Source: Psococerastis gibbosa
Lineage: Eukaryota > Arthropoda > Insecta > Psocodea > Psocidae
Reading direction: 5' to 3'
DNA length: 64,000 nt
NCBI GenBank assembly: GCA_963971405.1
Contig: OZ020492.1
Span: 6,882,001 to 6,946,000 of the forward strand
Within the stretch, counting starts at the first letter, position 1; every line of letters begins with the position of its first letter. Positions 47,761-59,466 of this stretch are shown here, piece by piece. The notes under the pieces were generated by a model that made no database searches, was not told where the DNA came from, and was given only the letters and a program-made list of their open reading frames with translations. A program made the translations under genes and the position numbers.

Positions 47761-48439
47761 GAAAGTAAAAATACATACTAATTCCAAAAAAATGCAATAC
47801 GTATATCTGAACGCATTACAAAACCTGGGAACCAAGTTTGTATAAGAATGTGGCAGGCCTATTAGAAAAATGAACATTAGAAATGTGAAGGGCCTTGCCG
47901 ATATGTGGATGATTGGTTCGATTATTACAGACCTGCAAGTCTGTTACATATACCGATCAACTATGTCGAGCCTAACAAAAACAACTCCAGCTCAACCTGT
48001 TGATCATTATTACGACTTGGCTCTTTGCTCCAATAAAGGGCCCCATTCACGATGGAACCGAATCCCGCGAGCCGTTCCAAGCGCCGTTTTATTCCAATTT
48101 TGAATTGACTAGCTGCCGTAGCAGGTCAATACGGTGGATCAATATTCATTACATAATGAAACGCTCTAAGGGACAACTGGAAAGAATATCCTTATAGGTG
48201 TTAAAAAATGTCAAATTTCACAGGTAACAATGATAATAGAGCTATAAACTGTCAATTGTAACACTAAATTGACTCAATTGTGAAGAGGCAACCTCATTAT
48301 AAGCGAACTGGAGTGTTGAGAAAAAAAAACTATCTATACCTTTCCTTTCAGAGCCATATTACTGGAAAATTGCAAAAAGTAAAGACAAAAATAAACCCAT
48401 TTAATAGGGTCGAAAATGAAAAAAATATATTAGTAATAA

Positions 48440-48476
48440 TAAGAAGAAGGAAAAGAAGAAGAAGAAGAAGAAGAAT
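48440..48476. repeat. (AAG)n purine microsatellite
   Basis: AAGAAGAAGGAAAAGAAGAA followed by GAAGAAGAAGAAG; the Lys/Arg-rich and Ser-rich translations here are shadows. Confidence 0.85.
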
Positions 48477-49917
48477 GCATTTGGAAAGTTATGTTCAGAG
48501 CAGAACTAAATATGATCGGCTCACTCAAAGGCTCTGTTATATATTCACCGCTCTGAAATAATAACGAACGAAGAATTTCGCGAACACCCAAGGAGATATG
48601 CATATGCCCCAGGGCCAGCTCTCCTTGTTCTTCACGATTAAAATTTAAAATTGCATTTCTAAGATGCAATACCTAGCAATGCTACAGTACGACTATTTTA
48701 CGCATCTGCTTTTGCAATTGCTCCGGCCACACAAATCCATTGTTCAGCTGGTGACCTACATTACCATATTCTGAGCCCTACCGAAGTTACCATGTTCAGC
48801 TGCTTCAAATTAGTATAGTTTATGTGGAATTTTCGGTACGGAAATGATTTAAAAATTAAATTTTTGTACCTCCATTTTAAAATTTTAAAATTTCTTGGGA
48901 AGCGGGACATCCCCCCCCCCCCCCATATTAGAAATCCTGAATGATCGAGTTATCTTTGTACGTAGATTAATATGAATACCTCATTTCCTCGGTGTGCCTA
49001 AAAATATTCGTTGTTGCCCTCCCCTTCCCTAAAATAACCTGTGTAATAGCCTAGTATACGCTGCTAGTTTATGGGGCAATTTGTGGATCAGAAATTTGTT
49101 ATAATGCAATTGGGCTCATAAAGTGAACAATAACGTTATAGGGAGGTAATTAGAATCCATGTTCCTAATTAATATCTCTTCGATAGATATTTCCACTTAA
49201 ATGTGATTTATTATAAACCAACTTTACGCCCCTGCACATAGGCACAGCAGTCACAATATGATGGCGAGTGAAAATGGCAATTATTCAATTGTTTGGCCAA
49301 AATTAGACGTCGCAGTGCGCAAAAACCAGACGATGAGTTCTTAACTGGAGAAGTTCTCAACTCAATATATGACATAACGACTCGGCATTCTTTAAACATC
49401 TGTTCGAAGCAAGTTCGTCATAATTCTTGGCTTCTTTTTTTTCGCACGGGCAGTGCTAGCTCTATATAACATATTATAGAAACATAGTATAGGACCCATA
49501 TTACGACAGACAGCTTCATAGGCTTTAACCAGTAAATAAATAATAAAATAAATAAAAAAGCCCATGTTCTATTACTATTTGTGGGAATAATAAAAACGCC
49601 ATGCCACTATAACCCAATGAGGCCTTATGATCCTTTCTCTTGACCACTGCTCTATTTGGGATGTTGTTGTCAGCAACATGTCCGGCAGTCGTATTTTTCC
49701 ACAGCCGGTATAGGTAAAGTACTCATTGGAGTTGGTGGACCCAGGGCGGGCGGAAATTGTTTAATTTTAAATAATTCGAATTCTCAACCTTTCGTTTCAT
49801 AATCCAGTTAGGTGGACTTAGCCGTTAATTTTTTTGGCCAGATATGTTAACGTGCTTTCAGGTGTGTGGGTGGACGGTTTTTATACGATATATTGTATGA
49901 GGCAAGTTACCGTCGTT

Positions 49918-50058
49918 TTTTTTATAAAGAAGAATAATCGTAGTGTGAAATTTTAATGAATGTACCCGAATACACTCTTCAGTCGCCTCACTAAGTTACG
50001 ACAGGTCTCCAATCGCATGGAATGTAGCGACAAGCCCGCTTCCAGCATGCCATCGAAG
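49918..50058 (-). mobile_element. SINE-2 copy, diverged
   Basis: Minus-oriented: ACTCTTCAGTCGCCTCACTA, GTTACGACAGGTCTCCAATC, AGCATGCCATCGAAG, with a short deletion around the T-arm-like hairpin. Confidence 0.72.
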
Positions 50059-50984
50059 GTTACCCAAGGACCGTCAATTAGTCTCAATGACCGTGTTCAT
50101 ATTATAGATTGCCTAAACCTGTCAGAAAGCAAACACTTGTTTTTATGGAAGTGAAGTGAAGTGGAAGTGATTTGTATGAGGCAAGTGATGAGCATCTTCG
50201 TTACTATAAGGCATGTCTGGATCATAGCAAAGCAAAATAGGACTTGAGCTAAGAAAAGTGAAAACTGAAAAGGGTCCAAAAGGGGAAAAGGACTGGAGGA
50301 ACGAGTCGACTCATCACGGAGACAATAGTTCACAGGGCTTATGTGTATACGTATACGTACTTCAAGATATGAAAAAAAATAAAAATGAAAACGATGTTTA
50401 CTACGTTAGTATTACAATGCCATGGGACTATAATTCGCATAAAGTAGGTACGGCACTGAAGTTCAACTATCCAGATTTAACAATGGGAGGATACCGAGCA
50501 TATACTCGTACAGACAGACTACAGGCGCCAAGCCACCTTATCAGTGTTTACACTGAAAAATTAATGAATTTATAACTTGGTCATAAATTTAATTACCTTA
50601 AAATATTTGATAGTGTTGGAGACAGGTGCTTTTAGAACAAGTCTGATGCCACACCTTATCACGGGCCTGTTTCTTTTAATTTTTATTAAGTAACTGAGAT
50701 AGTCAGTAATATAATGTAGCCTATTCTAGGGAAGTGCTTAGTAGTAATATGAGGAACGATTTTTCTATTTTTTTGACGTTTGCTCAATTACTGAACCAAC
50801 CTATTGCAGTTAGGTAAACGTTAAGTTCTCCGGAACCACCCGTTTTACATGCTCTCTTATCCTCAGACAAAGCCTTCTAACCATTAGTTCTGAGAGGGGG
50901 GTTTCCAGTCGATAGTACAATACCCGAATGAAATGTAGTAAAATTCATTTATACACATGTAATACCCTGCAATTAGAGGAGCCC

Positions 50985-51480
50985 CGGGGACCTTTTCCAT
51001 AAAGTAGGCATGAAATAGTGGTGTTTCTCTCATTTAGATAGCAGTAAGTTTTATATTTTACCATCGACGATTTAATAACTGCACCTGGTGGGCCCGGGGG
51101 TCTCCCAAGGGGAAATGTTTTATGCTGTAGGGGCAAAATAATTGGGATTAACGCATTTTGATCTTTTCGATAAACTAGACATGAAATAGTGGTGTTTCTC
51201 TCATTTAGATAGCAGTAAGTTTTATATTTTACCGTCGACGATTTAATAACTGCACCTGGTGGGCCCGGGGGTCACCCAAGGGGAAATTTTTTATACTTTA
51301 GGGGCAAAATAGTTGGGATTAACGCATTTTGATCTTTTCCATAAACTAGACATGAAATAGTGGTGTTTCTTGAATTTTAAATCACAGTAAAGTTTAGATT
51401 TTAACGACAAAGATTTACATAACTGCGAACAGATGAGTCCGAGGGGCGTGAGCAAATAGGCCTGAAATTGGGGGTTTACA
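50985..51480 (+). repeat. 171 bp tandem repeat, two full units plus diverged ends
   Basis: CATGAAATAGTGGTGTTTCT starts at 51009, 51180 and 51351, an exact 171 bp step twice. Units one and two are nearly identical (TTTATATTTTACCRTCGACG, CTGCACCTGGTGGGCCCGGG, GGGATTAACGCATTTTGATC). The third diverges after about 25 bases. A partial unit precedes the first. Confidence 0.9.
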
Positions 51481-52489
51481 TTCCAAGACTTGTTAAAGTG
51501 ACTCCAAATAGGGTGAATTTAGAAAAAAAAATGGGTGCTTATTGTGGGGTATTAAGCATTTTTGCAAAAAAATATTTTTTGAGTGGGGAAGGTATCCCCA
51601 ACCATCATTGCGGGAAAAAGCGTGGCTGTTGCTGCCCACAGCATCCCAAAGTAAGCTGTGGTCATGTTAGAGGATCCTCTGCCAGTCCTCAGACTTAGAC
51701 GTCACTGGGTTGTCGTACCAAGGCGCTTCGTTTGCTTTTTGGACCACATGCTTACCCAGTGCTTAAATATTGATACACCCTTAGTTATCGTTTTTTATAT
51801 CAATTTTCCTAGTCGTAATGCACCAGAGATATTTTTTTCAACCTTTAATTAAGCAAGCACAAAATCATTATCTCTTAAATAGGTTTTTAATATTACTCTC
51901 TTATAAGCCTGCGTAAATATCTTATAATAATTAAAAATTAAGCTTTAATGTATTCATTAAAAAAACATGGGTAAAATATAAATTGTTTCCCGCAGCGTGC
52001 CCCGGTAATAAACAACAATAAATTCCGGCACGAGAAAACAAGTCGATAAGCTGAATTCTCGAGTCTAAAACGGAGATATTACCCACCTTTCGAAACCCCT
52101 CTTTTTACTTATAAAAAATATCCCCCGGCTTTTTAGCATCAAACCATTTTGTTTATTAAATGAGGCAAGAGGAGAAATTGGGAAAAAAATGAGGGAATGA
52201 TAAATGGGCGCGTATGGGTGAAGTCAGAGAAACTATACACAAAAACATTGCTTTACCTTCAATGCGGCAAAAACCAAAACCCAACCGCCCCCTTCCCCCG
52301 TCCCATTTACCCGCGTCTCATTCGATTCTATCATATGTGACGTATCAAAATTTATCTCAGGCTTCATAATGACACAGTAACTATGAATATCTTAACCAGT
52401 AACGTACAGCAGCTTGCTGGTGCTTATACATTAAAGGCACTGATGTTTTTAATGAGATTAATAAATGAAATTGAAAAAATAATAATTGC

Positions 52490-52600
52490 ATTTTTGTGCC
52501 ATTACTAAGCGTAACCCAGCGGAGTTAGGGCTATAAAGCCATTTCTTGCACTCAACAATGAAGGCCCGGGACCGCCTGCTTTACATGCCCTCAGAAGCAT
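52490..52600 (-). mobile_element. SINE-1 3' half
   Basis: Tail side and stem-loop (GGGCTATAAAGCC) through CCGCCTGCTTTACATGCCCT, ending at AGAAGCAT; the tRNA-like head is absent, as in a 5'-truncated retroposon. Confidence 0.83.
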
Positions 52601-52842
52601 AATATGACAGCAAGAGAAATCCTGAGCTTCAATTATTACTGATAAATAATATAAAATGCTTCGTCCACGCCACGCACAATGAAAGCCTCGCTTTTAATTT
52701 TAAGCATAATACTGCTGTGGCCACTCGGTATAAGTGATATTTATATATAGTGTAGAGGAAAATTTCTTCTATTGACTTTGTATACACCCAGGTTGTTCCC
52801 TTCCGCTTGTCTCTTAACTATAATACAATTAAACAATACAAT

Positions 52843-53016
52843 CAAGGCCGTAGCCAAGGGGGGTTCATGGGGGTTCAAACCCCCCCCCCCCCGAAATGAA
52901 ATGGCTTGATACTAGATAGAATCGGATTTTGAGAGGAAAAATAAAAACCACTATGTAATATCCAATGAAATTTCTAAACCCCCCCCCCCCCGAAAAAAAA
53001 CCTGGCTGCGGCCTTG
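52843..53016. mobile_element. MITE-like element with G/C-tract ends (GGCCGTAGCC family)
   Basis: Left end CAAGGCCGTAGCCAAGGGGG, right end inverse CAAGGCCGCAGCCAGG with an adjoining A tract and C tract. The interior ACTAGATAGAATCGGATTTT recurs at 19215-19240. Confidence 0.75.
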
Positions 53017-53159
53017 AATACAATTAATTTATATTTCCATTAATAGTTAAGTTACAATAACTATAATATGCTGCACAACTATGATATATTCCTGAGTCCT
53101 GCACTCCGTAGAATTATGAGTTTCTAGGTATGTTATGTTACTAGGGCTGAACTGCAGGC

Positions 53160-53517
53160 TACTAGTGGGGTCACAGGTGGCGGATAGTGAACGGCCATCA
53201 GATATGATGGTTAGCTGCGAATAAGATGAATAAGCAGTCCCCGACCAAGCAGTACCGAGTGGGGTCCGGTTAAAGATCCCCCACCTAGCTCCTTGGAGCT
53301 AGGGCATGGGCACCCTTTTGTCCATGGGAGAGAAAAAGCTCCCTAAAGGCGGAAGAATTCAACAGAGGAGTCAACGGCATAAGGATGCAGAAGGCAACGG
53401 GAAACCACTGCATTAAAGGTCCTTCGGGGCATCCCTTGTACAATCATCATGAGCGATTCGCTCAAATGATCACCAATCTTCAACGTTGAAGGGGCACGAG
53501 AAGAAGAAGAAGAAGGT
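53160..53517 (+). repeat. GC-richer retroposon-like block ending in GAAGAAGAAG
   Basis: Block with GAATAAGCAGTCCCCGACCA, CACCTAGCTCCTTGGAGCTA, GGCAACGGGAAACCACTGCA and a terminal GAAGAAGAAGAAGG. The CAACGGGAAACCACTGCAT string is one I associate with 5' regions of arthropod non-LTR elements; this is an inference from memory and not a search. Confidence 0.45.
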
Positions 53518-54244
53518 ATGTTATGCAATTATTAATGATTTGTTATTGCTGTTGTGTTAACTTGTTAAGTGTTACAGTGTGTTGTATTGTTCATTGATAA
53601 TTATAACTTATTTTGATGTATTCTTATTATTTTTTCATTACAACTCAACAACCGCCTAATTGCGAACACCCAACAGGCCAACAATAATGTGACAGTTGCT
53701 TTGAAATATCAATCATGTACACGGTCATCAAGCCCAGTTTTGGGTACATTGCGTTCACATTAGATGACCGATGGCCTTGTACCGAAACCGGTCTCTTTTA
53801 ATAAATGTTTAGTAATACTCTACAAGTGAAGATTATTACCAAAAAGAAGGACTGTGCATCCATAAAGACCGGTGCACGCGGCCGATTCGATCGCCCGTGA
53901 TTCGCTTGTCATGGAAGCAAATGGGCAGCTGATTTTTGTCGCTAGCTTATCGCCAGCTTATCGCTTTTGCACGGTTTTCCTCTCGACACGCCAGCAACAG
54001 ACCAGCGACCAACCAATCACCAGTTCAATGATTTCCATGGCAAGTTGCTCAGTGGGTCACCGGTGTTTGTACGGCCCGAGCAACGCCGAAGACTCTCTGT
54101 TAGTACAATATAATGGTTCTATAAATACCATAAAATCGTTATTAGATATATATTTACTATTACAGCATTGATTTGCAGTAATCAGCCACATAATAGCTGC
54201 TCAATATCCGTTCAGAGGGAAGAGGCAGATCGCGTGCCGCAAGC

Positions 54245-55020
54245 AATTTTGCCATGCGACACGCATACGATTTACATATACGGAGTGTCCGTTAACTAAG
54301 TATTGTTGACCTGTGCTTAATTTTGAAGATATTACTGACCTTATAACCATTCAACAAGAGAATCAGACGGTACTATAAGCAAAGGTACCTATAATTAAAG
54401 TCTTCTTTAAAGGCAGTTTCTCAATCCATACGTAACACATGCGATTTATATCGACTTCGATGGCCAAGTGGTAACGTGCTTGCACTTGTGCGAGTCCTTA
54501 CACGCCATGCAATCGGAGACGTGTCGTACTCATCACGGATAATAACCTACAGAGGCGACTGAAAAGGTCAATCGGATACATTCATTAAATTGTTTGTATG
54601 CGATTAATCTTTTGTTAAAAAATAAATAAAAAATAAATAAAAAAAATATATATATACCGAGTGTCCGTTAACTAGGTATTGTTGACCTGTGCTTAATTTT
54701 GAAGATATTACTGACCTTATAACCATTCAAGAAGAGAATCAGAGGGTACTATCAGCCAAATTACCTATAGTTAAAGTCTTCTTTAGAGGCAATTGGACAG
54801 GCTTCTTTAAAGACAGCTCCTGATCCATGCGTCCCGCATACGATTTACATATACGGTAATTCGGAGGGCCCGTTTAACAAACTTGTGCTTAATTTTAAGA
54901 TATATTGAAGATATGTAAGGGCAGCAGTCCTGGACTTAAAAGTTAGAACCCTATAAAAAAGGAATCGGAGGGTTGTAAGCTTAGGTGTTCGTTTAATAAA
55001 AGTATTCCTTAAATAAGCAA
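54245..55020 (+). repeat. Tandem repeat of about 175-200 bp, three units, SINE-2 inside
   Basis: CATACGATTTACATATACGG-type starts occur at about 54263 and 54846, with the GAGTGTCCGTTAACTA block at 54283 and 54658. Units share GTTGACCTGTGCTTAATTTT, GAAGATATTACTGACCTTAT and AAAGTCTTCTTTA. The third unit is diverged. A SINE-2 (54450-54614) separates units one and two. Confidence 0.82.
54450..54614 (+). mobile_element. SINE-2 copy inside a tandem repeat
   Basis: Near-consensus copy from TCGACTTCGATGGCCAAGTG through GTTTGTATGCGATTAATC and an A-rich tail. It interrupts the junction between the first and second units of the 54.2-55.0 kb tandem repeat, so it inserted after that duplication or within one unit. 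Confidence 0.87.
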
Positions 55021-55179
55021 GTTTAAACTCACCAAAACATTTTCCCAGTAGAAAATAGCCTCCTTATATTTTACAGTATTGTATTTCGCTTTAATGAAAG
55101 CTTACCTGTAACAAAGAAAGTAATTTTATTAACTCAGGTAGAAACAAATCTTAAATATACATAAAAATTTACGGTTTTA

Positions 55180-55297
55180 AATAAATAAATAAATATTGAC
55201 GTTTTTTCTTCTATTACTAAGTCAACCTAGCGGATTTAGGGCTATAAAGCCCTATCTTACACTCAAATAGGAAGGCCCGGGACCGCCTGCTTTACAT
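55180..55297 (-). mobile_element. SINE-1 3' half
   Basis: Minus-oriented 3' half ending at CCGCCTGCTTTACAT, immediately next to a small inverted-repeat element (55303-55475), beyond which a plus-oriented full copy begins. Confidence 0.83.
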
Positions 55298-55302
55298 TTA
55301 CT

Positions 55303-55475
55303 ATTGTGGACAAATTTAGGATCGGATCAGACGTCATTTCCTTATTATGAGCAGTCACTACGGAAGTAGAATTAATAGAAGAAGCCGACTCCCATAGCAA
55401 GTGCCACCCATACCCAGTCTTATTAATGATTCGTAGCAAATTATGTTTGATCCGATCTAAACTTTCTCCACAATG
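55303..55475. mobile_element. Small inverted-repeat element between two opposed SINE-1 copies
   Basis: Left end ATTGTGGACAAATTTAGGAT then CGGATCAGAC; right end is the inverse of CATTGTGGAGAAAGTTTAGA then TCGGATCAAAC. About 35 bp arms, 173 bp in total, no coding capacity. Confidence 0.7.
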
Positions 55476-55480
55476 TACAG

Positions 55481-55700
55481 CATGTCATCTAGAGTAGTGG
55501 TACAGACTCCGACTTTCACCCGAATGGTTGTTGGTTCGAGTCCCACACTTGCTACATTTTCTGGCCATGTTTCGGAGTGCATGTAAAGCAGGCGGTCCCG
55601 GGCTTTCCTAGTTGAGTGTAAGAGAGGGCTATAATAGCCCTAACTACGCTAGGTTGGCTTAGTAATTGAACAAAAAAAGTCAATATTTATTTATTTATTT
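55481..55700 (+). mobile_element. SINE-1 copy, full length
   Basis: TCTAGAGTAGTGGTACAGAC head, TTTCACCCGAATGG, B box GGTTCGAGTCCC, body with slightly diverged stem-loop (GGGCTATAATAGCCC) and TTTA tail. Confidence 0.88.
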
Positions 55701-55884
55701 TTATTCATGTTCGCTTGTTTCAATTAACTGATTTTTGTCACAGCAAGCAATCAGTCAGAATTTAAAGTGTTCGCCCCAAAATTACTTTACTTTTTCGTGT
55801 CCGAGGTTGTGACTCATTAGAGGTTTTGGGCCCAGAGCTCTGCCACCTCGACGCCACTGCCAGTGCACTCACAAAGATCGTCTA

Positions 55885-56065
55885 AAATGCAGGTAGTGGG
55901 GCAAAGGGTGCGTTTGTCGCCCGAAGATTTTTGGATCAAGTCCCACTAAATCTTCATGCCATACTTTGGAGGGCATGTAAACCTGGTAGTCGGAGTCCCT
56001 GGCTTTCACATAATATAAGAGTATAGAAAAGAGCTTTTCAGTCGTAACTCCATCAGTTGATTTAC
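55885..56065 (+). mobile_element. SINE-1 copy, old and diverged
   Basis: Recognisable order: GGTAGTGGGGCAAAGGGTGC, TCGCCCGAAG, GATCAAGTCCCAC (B box), CATACTTTGGAGGGCATGTA, GTCCCTGGCTTTC, and a degraded stem-loop. Much more diverged than other copies, so the family has been active over a long period. Confidence 0.65.
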
Positions 56066-57296
56066 TGATAGTGATAGATTGGATAGATAATCTATTATCA
56101 TTAATGTAAAAATAATAAAGGGAATAAATTCGTAATAGCTGCAAATAATGAATTTTCCACGACTTTTTAACAGTGAAGGCAGTACATTATGCATGTCGAT
56201 GTGATTGCAGAAAGTTTTACACATTAAAAAAAGTTACTAATGGACTTTGGAAATCAATTATGTTATCGTAGGTTTATATTCAAATCAGAAAAACTTTTAC
56301 CATTAACGATAAATTTTTATTTCAAAGTTGATTAATACATATTCTATCTACAAATGATACAAATTAATGGCATTCAGTTGATGGGCAATTAGTATAGTTA
56401 CAAATTTTGTGTCATCACAACAGGAAAAAGTCCCAAAAATGGGGCTACAGTCAAATAATTTCTGAGATAACGTGCACACTTATAATATGAATTCTAATAA
56501 AGAATTTGTATAATAATGATACTCTGTCTATGACGGAGAAAACAAAAGCAAAAGATGAGCATTTGGAATAAATTGAGCAGGCTGTATGTAGGCAAGGATG
56601 TTTCCCATGAGGAATTCATGGAAAATTGTGGAGTGATGGAAAGTAGAATTTGAGGGTGGTTTTCATAAGCTTTCAGAGCATTTCTAATGAAAGCGAGGCC
56701 CGACGCAACGAGCTGCCACCCCCAACAGGGCAAGGTGAAATGATATAGGCCAATATCTGGCTTCATTATAATCACGGATTTGAACAATGGAATACATTCA
56801 TTATTCAATCGCGGCTGATCAATAATGCAAAATAAATGGAAAATGAAGGACGACAAAACGATTTCTACAAAACTTGTCATTTTCAGCGATTGTTTTTCTC
56901 CTAATAAGACTCCCCCAAGTTTTGCGCCCCCTTGCCGTTATTAAGAGTGGGAGTCGGGGGGGGGGGGTGGGGCTTTCATCGCTTAGACAGATGTCTACAA
57001 CCCGTTCATAAGGGGCGAACAAAATATTTCCATTTCCAAATAATTTATATAATTTCATTTGAAAACACATTTTGGTAATGTAACCTCAAATATAACAGGC
57101 TTTTCGCCAACAATTTATGACATAGTTCTGGTGGGTATCGTCATCAGGCCAAAATATTTTATATAGTGAATCCTTACAACAAGATTTACCCTACTTCAAA
57201 CGGTTTTCAATGATCTGAGCACTGGGAAAAAAATGCTTATAACTTTACGTAATAAGCTCAGAAGCCAATATGTTAGCAAGATGCTTTGACCAATTA

Positions 57297-57418
57297 AGGA
57301 CTTCGATGGCATAGTGGTAGCTTGTTCGTACTTGTGCGAGTCTCTACACATCATGCGATCGGTGACCCGTCGTAACTCAACACAGGTATTACCTACGGAG
57401 GAGACTGAAGGGATTATT
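57297..57418 (+). mobile_element. SINE-2 copy, 3' shortened
   Basis: AGGACTTCGATGGCATAGTG, GTACTTGTGCGAGTCTCTAC, GTGACCCGTCGTAACTCAAC, then ends at GGGATTATTCC before the 3' stem-loop loop region. Confidence 0.8.
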
Positions 57419-58992
57419 CCAACTCACCCACTGCGGAACATTGCTCCAAATCTAACCTAGACGATGCGTCTCAAAATCAGTTTCACTATTTACTAAAACA
57501 TTCGATCGGATTGAGTGATCATCACGGCGTTGTGTGAAGGATAAGTGGTTTAAGTTCATTTTTCATTCAAACCCTCTCGGGGGGGGGGGGGGGGGGGTGT
57601 GACCCCATTCCATGCAATACCCAATAGAGCACAGCCAGTTATCACGGGGTGAATGGGAAATTTTAGACCGGCTCCCCTTTCGCTTCCTTGTAACTTAATT
57701 TTCCTAAACGGTTAGTAAAACACCATAATTTAACGTATGTGGTTTTTAGAATAACACTCCTTTTACCACCTAGGGTCTAACTTTAAGATTGCAATTTGTA
57801 AGGGTGTGCCGAAAGGCCTAAAATTCGTCCAAATGGAAAAAAGGCAATTTTGTGTTTCTTCTTTTTTTCTGCTTTCCAGACTGAGTGATGCATTAGTTTA
57901 ATGTCATCCAAGTAACACCTGCCGTACTGGGTGCCTGATAACTGTGTAAAAGAAGTCAGTATAGCATAGGTGCATCCTCGTCGGGAAGTTTATAGCCGAA
58001 AAAAGAAATCGAGAAAAAATTAACAAAGCGGGACTCGGGACCCCCTATCTGCCTTATTGGGGCATCTTGACGATCTGCCCATCTGCCCTAGTATGTTTTA
58101 GATCCAGAGTTCGGCCCTGTTTTTCCCAGATCAGTTTTTTCCAGTCCAGTTTTTCCTTGATTTTCCTCTTTGAATAATATAGGTAATAATAAAAATAATT
58201 TACAAATGATACCTATTTCAGATAAAATCAATCAGCATCTTCGCCCAGGTAAACTTAACCTAACGATTTAGCCTCTGTTGTGCGTCAACGTGCTTTGAGG
58301 GTCATAGACATAAATACCCAAGATTTTACATGCCCATTTGCTATGCATTCCAGTTCTTACTTTACCAGACAGAAGGTGTATTTTTAAGTAGGTCGCATTG
58401 GAAAATAAAGCAAGCAGGGTTTCGGGTCGAATCGACTCTCGAATGGAATACAAGGAAAAAATATTTCCCGGGTTGGGCACAGAATAATTTTATTTATTTA
58501 TTAACAGATTTCCCATGATAAATAGCTTAGTCGGGAAAAGTCTGCTTTTCAAAGAAAGATATAGGGCAAAAAGTACAATAGTATTTTTTCTTTACTAATT
58601 AATGAATAAATAAATAAATAAAGTTAATTGTAAGACTGGGCTTAAAGGCCCAAAATTCGCCCACATGGAAAATAAAGACAATTTTCTTTCTTTCTTTCTT
58701 TTCTATACGTTGTAGTTTCTGTTATTTTCTTGACAGTCTTCATTATCACTGCTTTACTATTCCTAAGGTATTGCAGTATAGGTAGATTTAAACTTTAGAG
58801 ATATTCTGTTCTTTATCCATGTGGGAGTGCCCCCATTCTCAAGGAATTAACTGATAATATAAATATTGCCCGGTACTAAAGTTTAATTAAAAAATAAGAG
58901 AAACGGTTAATGTTTACGAATCTCTGCCACCATTAGGCATCATCAGTTGCCATGGGGACATATTTTCAGTTATCGGATTGTATATTGAATTG

Positions 58993-59165
58993 ACTTTGGC
59001 TGAAGAGTTGTATCAGAAATCAGAGAATCAAATAAAATATGGACTGGGCGTGATTCCAACGATCTAAACGGGTTTGTAGAGTAGTGGTAACACGATGTCC
59101 AGGCAAGGTATAGATCGTGGGTTCGAATCCCGCCAAGTCCAGATTTTTTTCTAATTTCGGACATT
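58993..59165. mobile_element. SINE-3 foldback copy
   Basis: Contains both the minus-oriented B-box side (GGGCGTGATTCCAACGATCT) and the plus-oriented one (AGATCGTGGGTTCGAATCCC), facing each other about 50 bp apart, with the GGACT/AGTCC ends also inverted. The plus half has A-box-like TAGTGGTAACACGATG. It reads as two head-to-head SINE-3 heads. The apparent peptide GGIRTHDL from this site is only the translated B box. Confidence 0.65.
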
Positions 59166-59290
59166 TCTTCAGAGGTAAGGTCCGATCAAACACCATACGC
59201 CACGTGCAGTAAAATAAGTCATTGGTCGTGGTAAAAGTTACTGGTACACCCCTGGAATCCCATTCGAAAAAGTTCTCACCATTACAGCCA

Positions 59291-59466
59291 AGGACGGACG
59301 GGGGCAGGGGTGGTAGCTGCCCCCCCCCCCCCAAAAAAAATTTGGTAAATCTATTGTAAACTAATTTATCACGCTCTGATTTAATCGATCCTATACATAT
59401 GTCTTTCCTATTTTACCCACAACTACCCCCCCCCAAAAAAAAATATGGGCTGGATCCGTCCCTGGT
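59291..59466. mobile_element. MITE-like element, CAGGGACGGATCC family, inverted
   Basis: Right end is the inverse of CCAGGGACGGATCCAGCCCA followed by a long T and G tract; left end AAGGACGGACGGGGGCAGGG with a run of about 14 C. Interior AAATCTATTGTAAACTAATT matches the other copies. Confidence 0.6.

Noticed and set aside
50258-50575. 105-codon open frame on the plus strand
   Set aside because: No recognised domain, no splice-site or codon-use support, and overlapping frames on the other strand. I cannot separate it from chance.
51425-51460. Hammerhead-ribozyme-like core (CAGATGAGTCCGAGGGGCGTGA)-type arrangement in the third 171 bp unit
   Set aside because: The CTGATGA core is changed and the needed GAAA after stem II is absent; the two well-preserved units do not have the motif at all.
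51009-51480. CRISPR-like array
   Set aside because: Tandem 171 bp units without distinct spacers, in an animal genome; no Cas genes.
52023-52038. AATTCCGGCACGAG, close to a cDNA library EcoRI adapter
   Set aside because: One base differs from the adapter I remember, and no vector or cDNA-like sequence adjoins it. Treated as coincidence.
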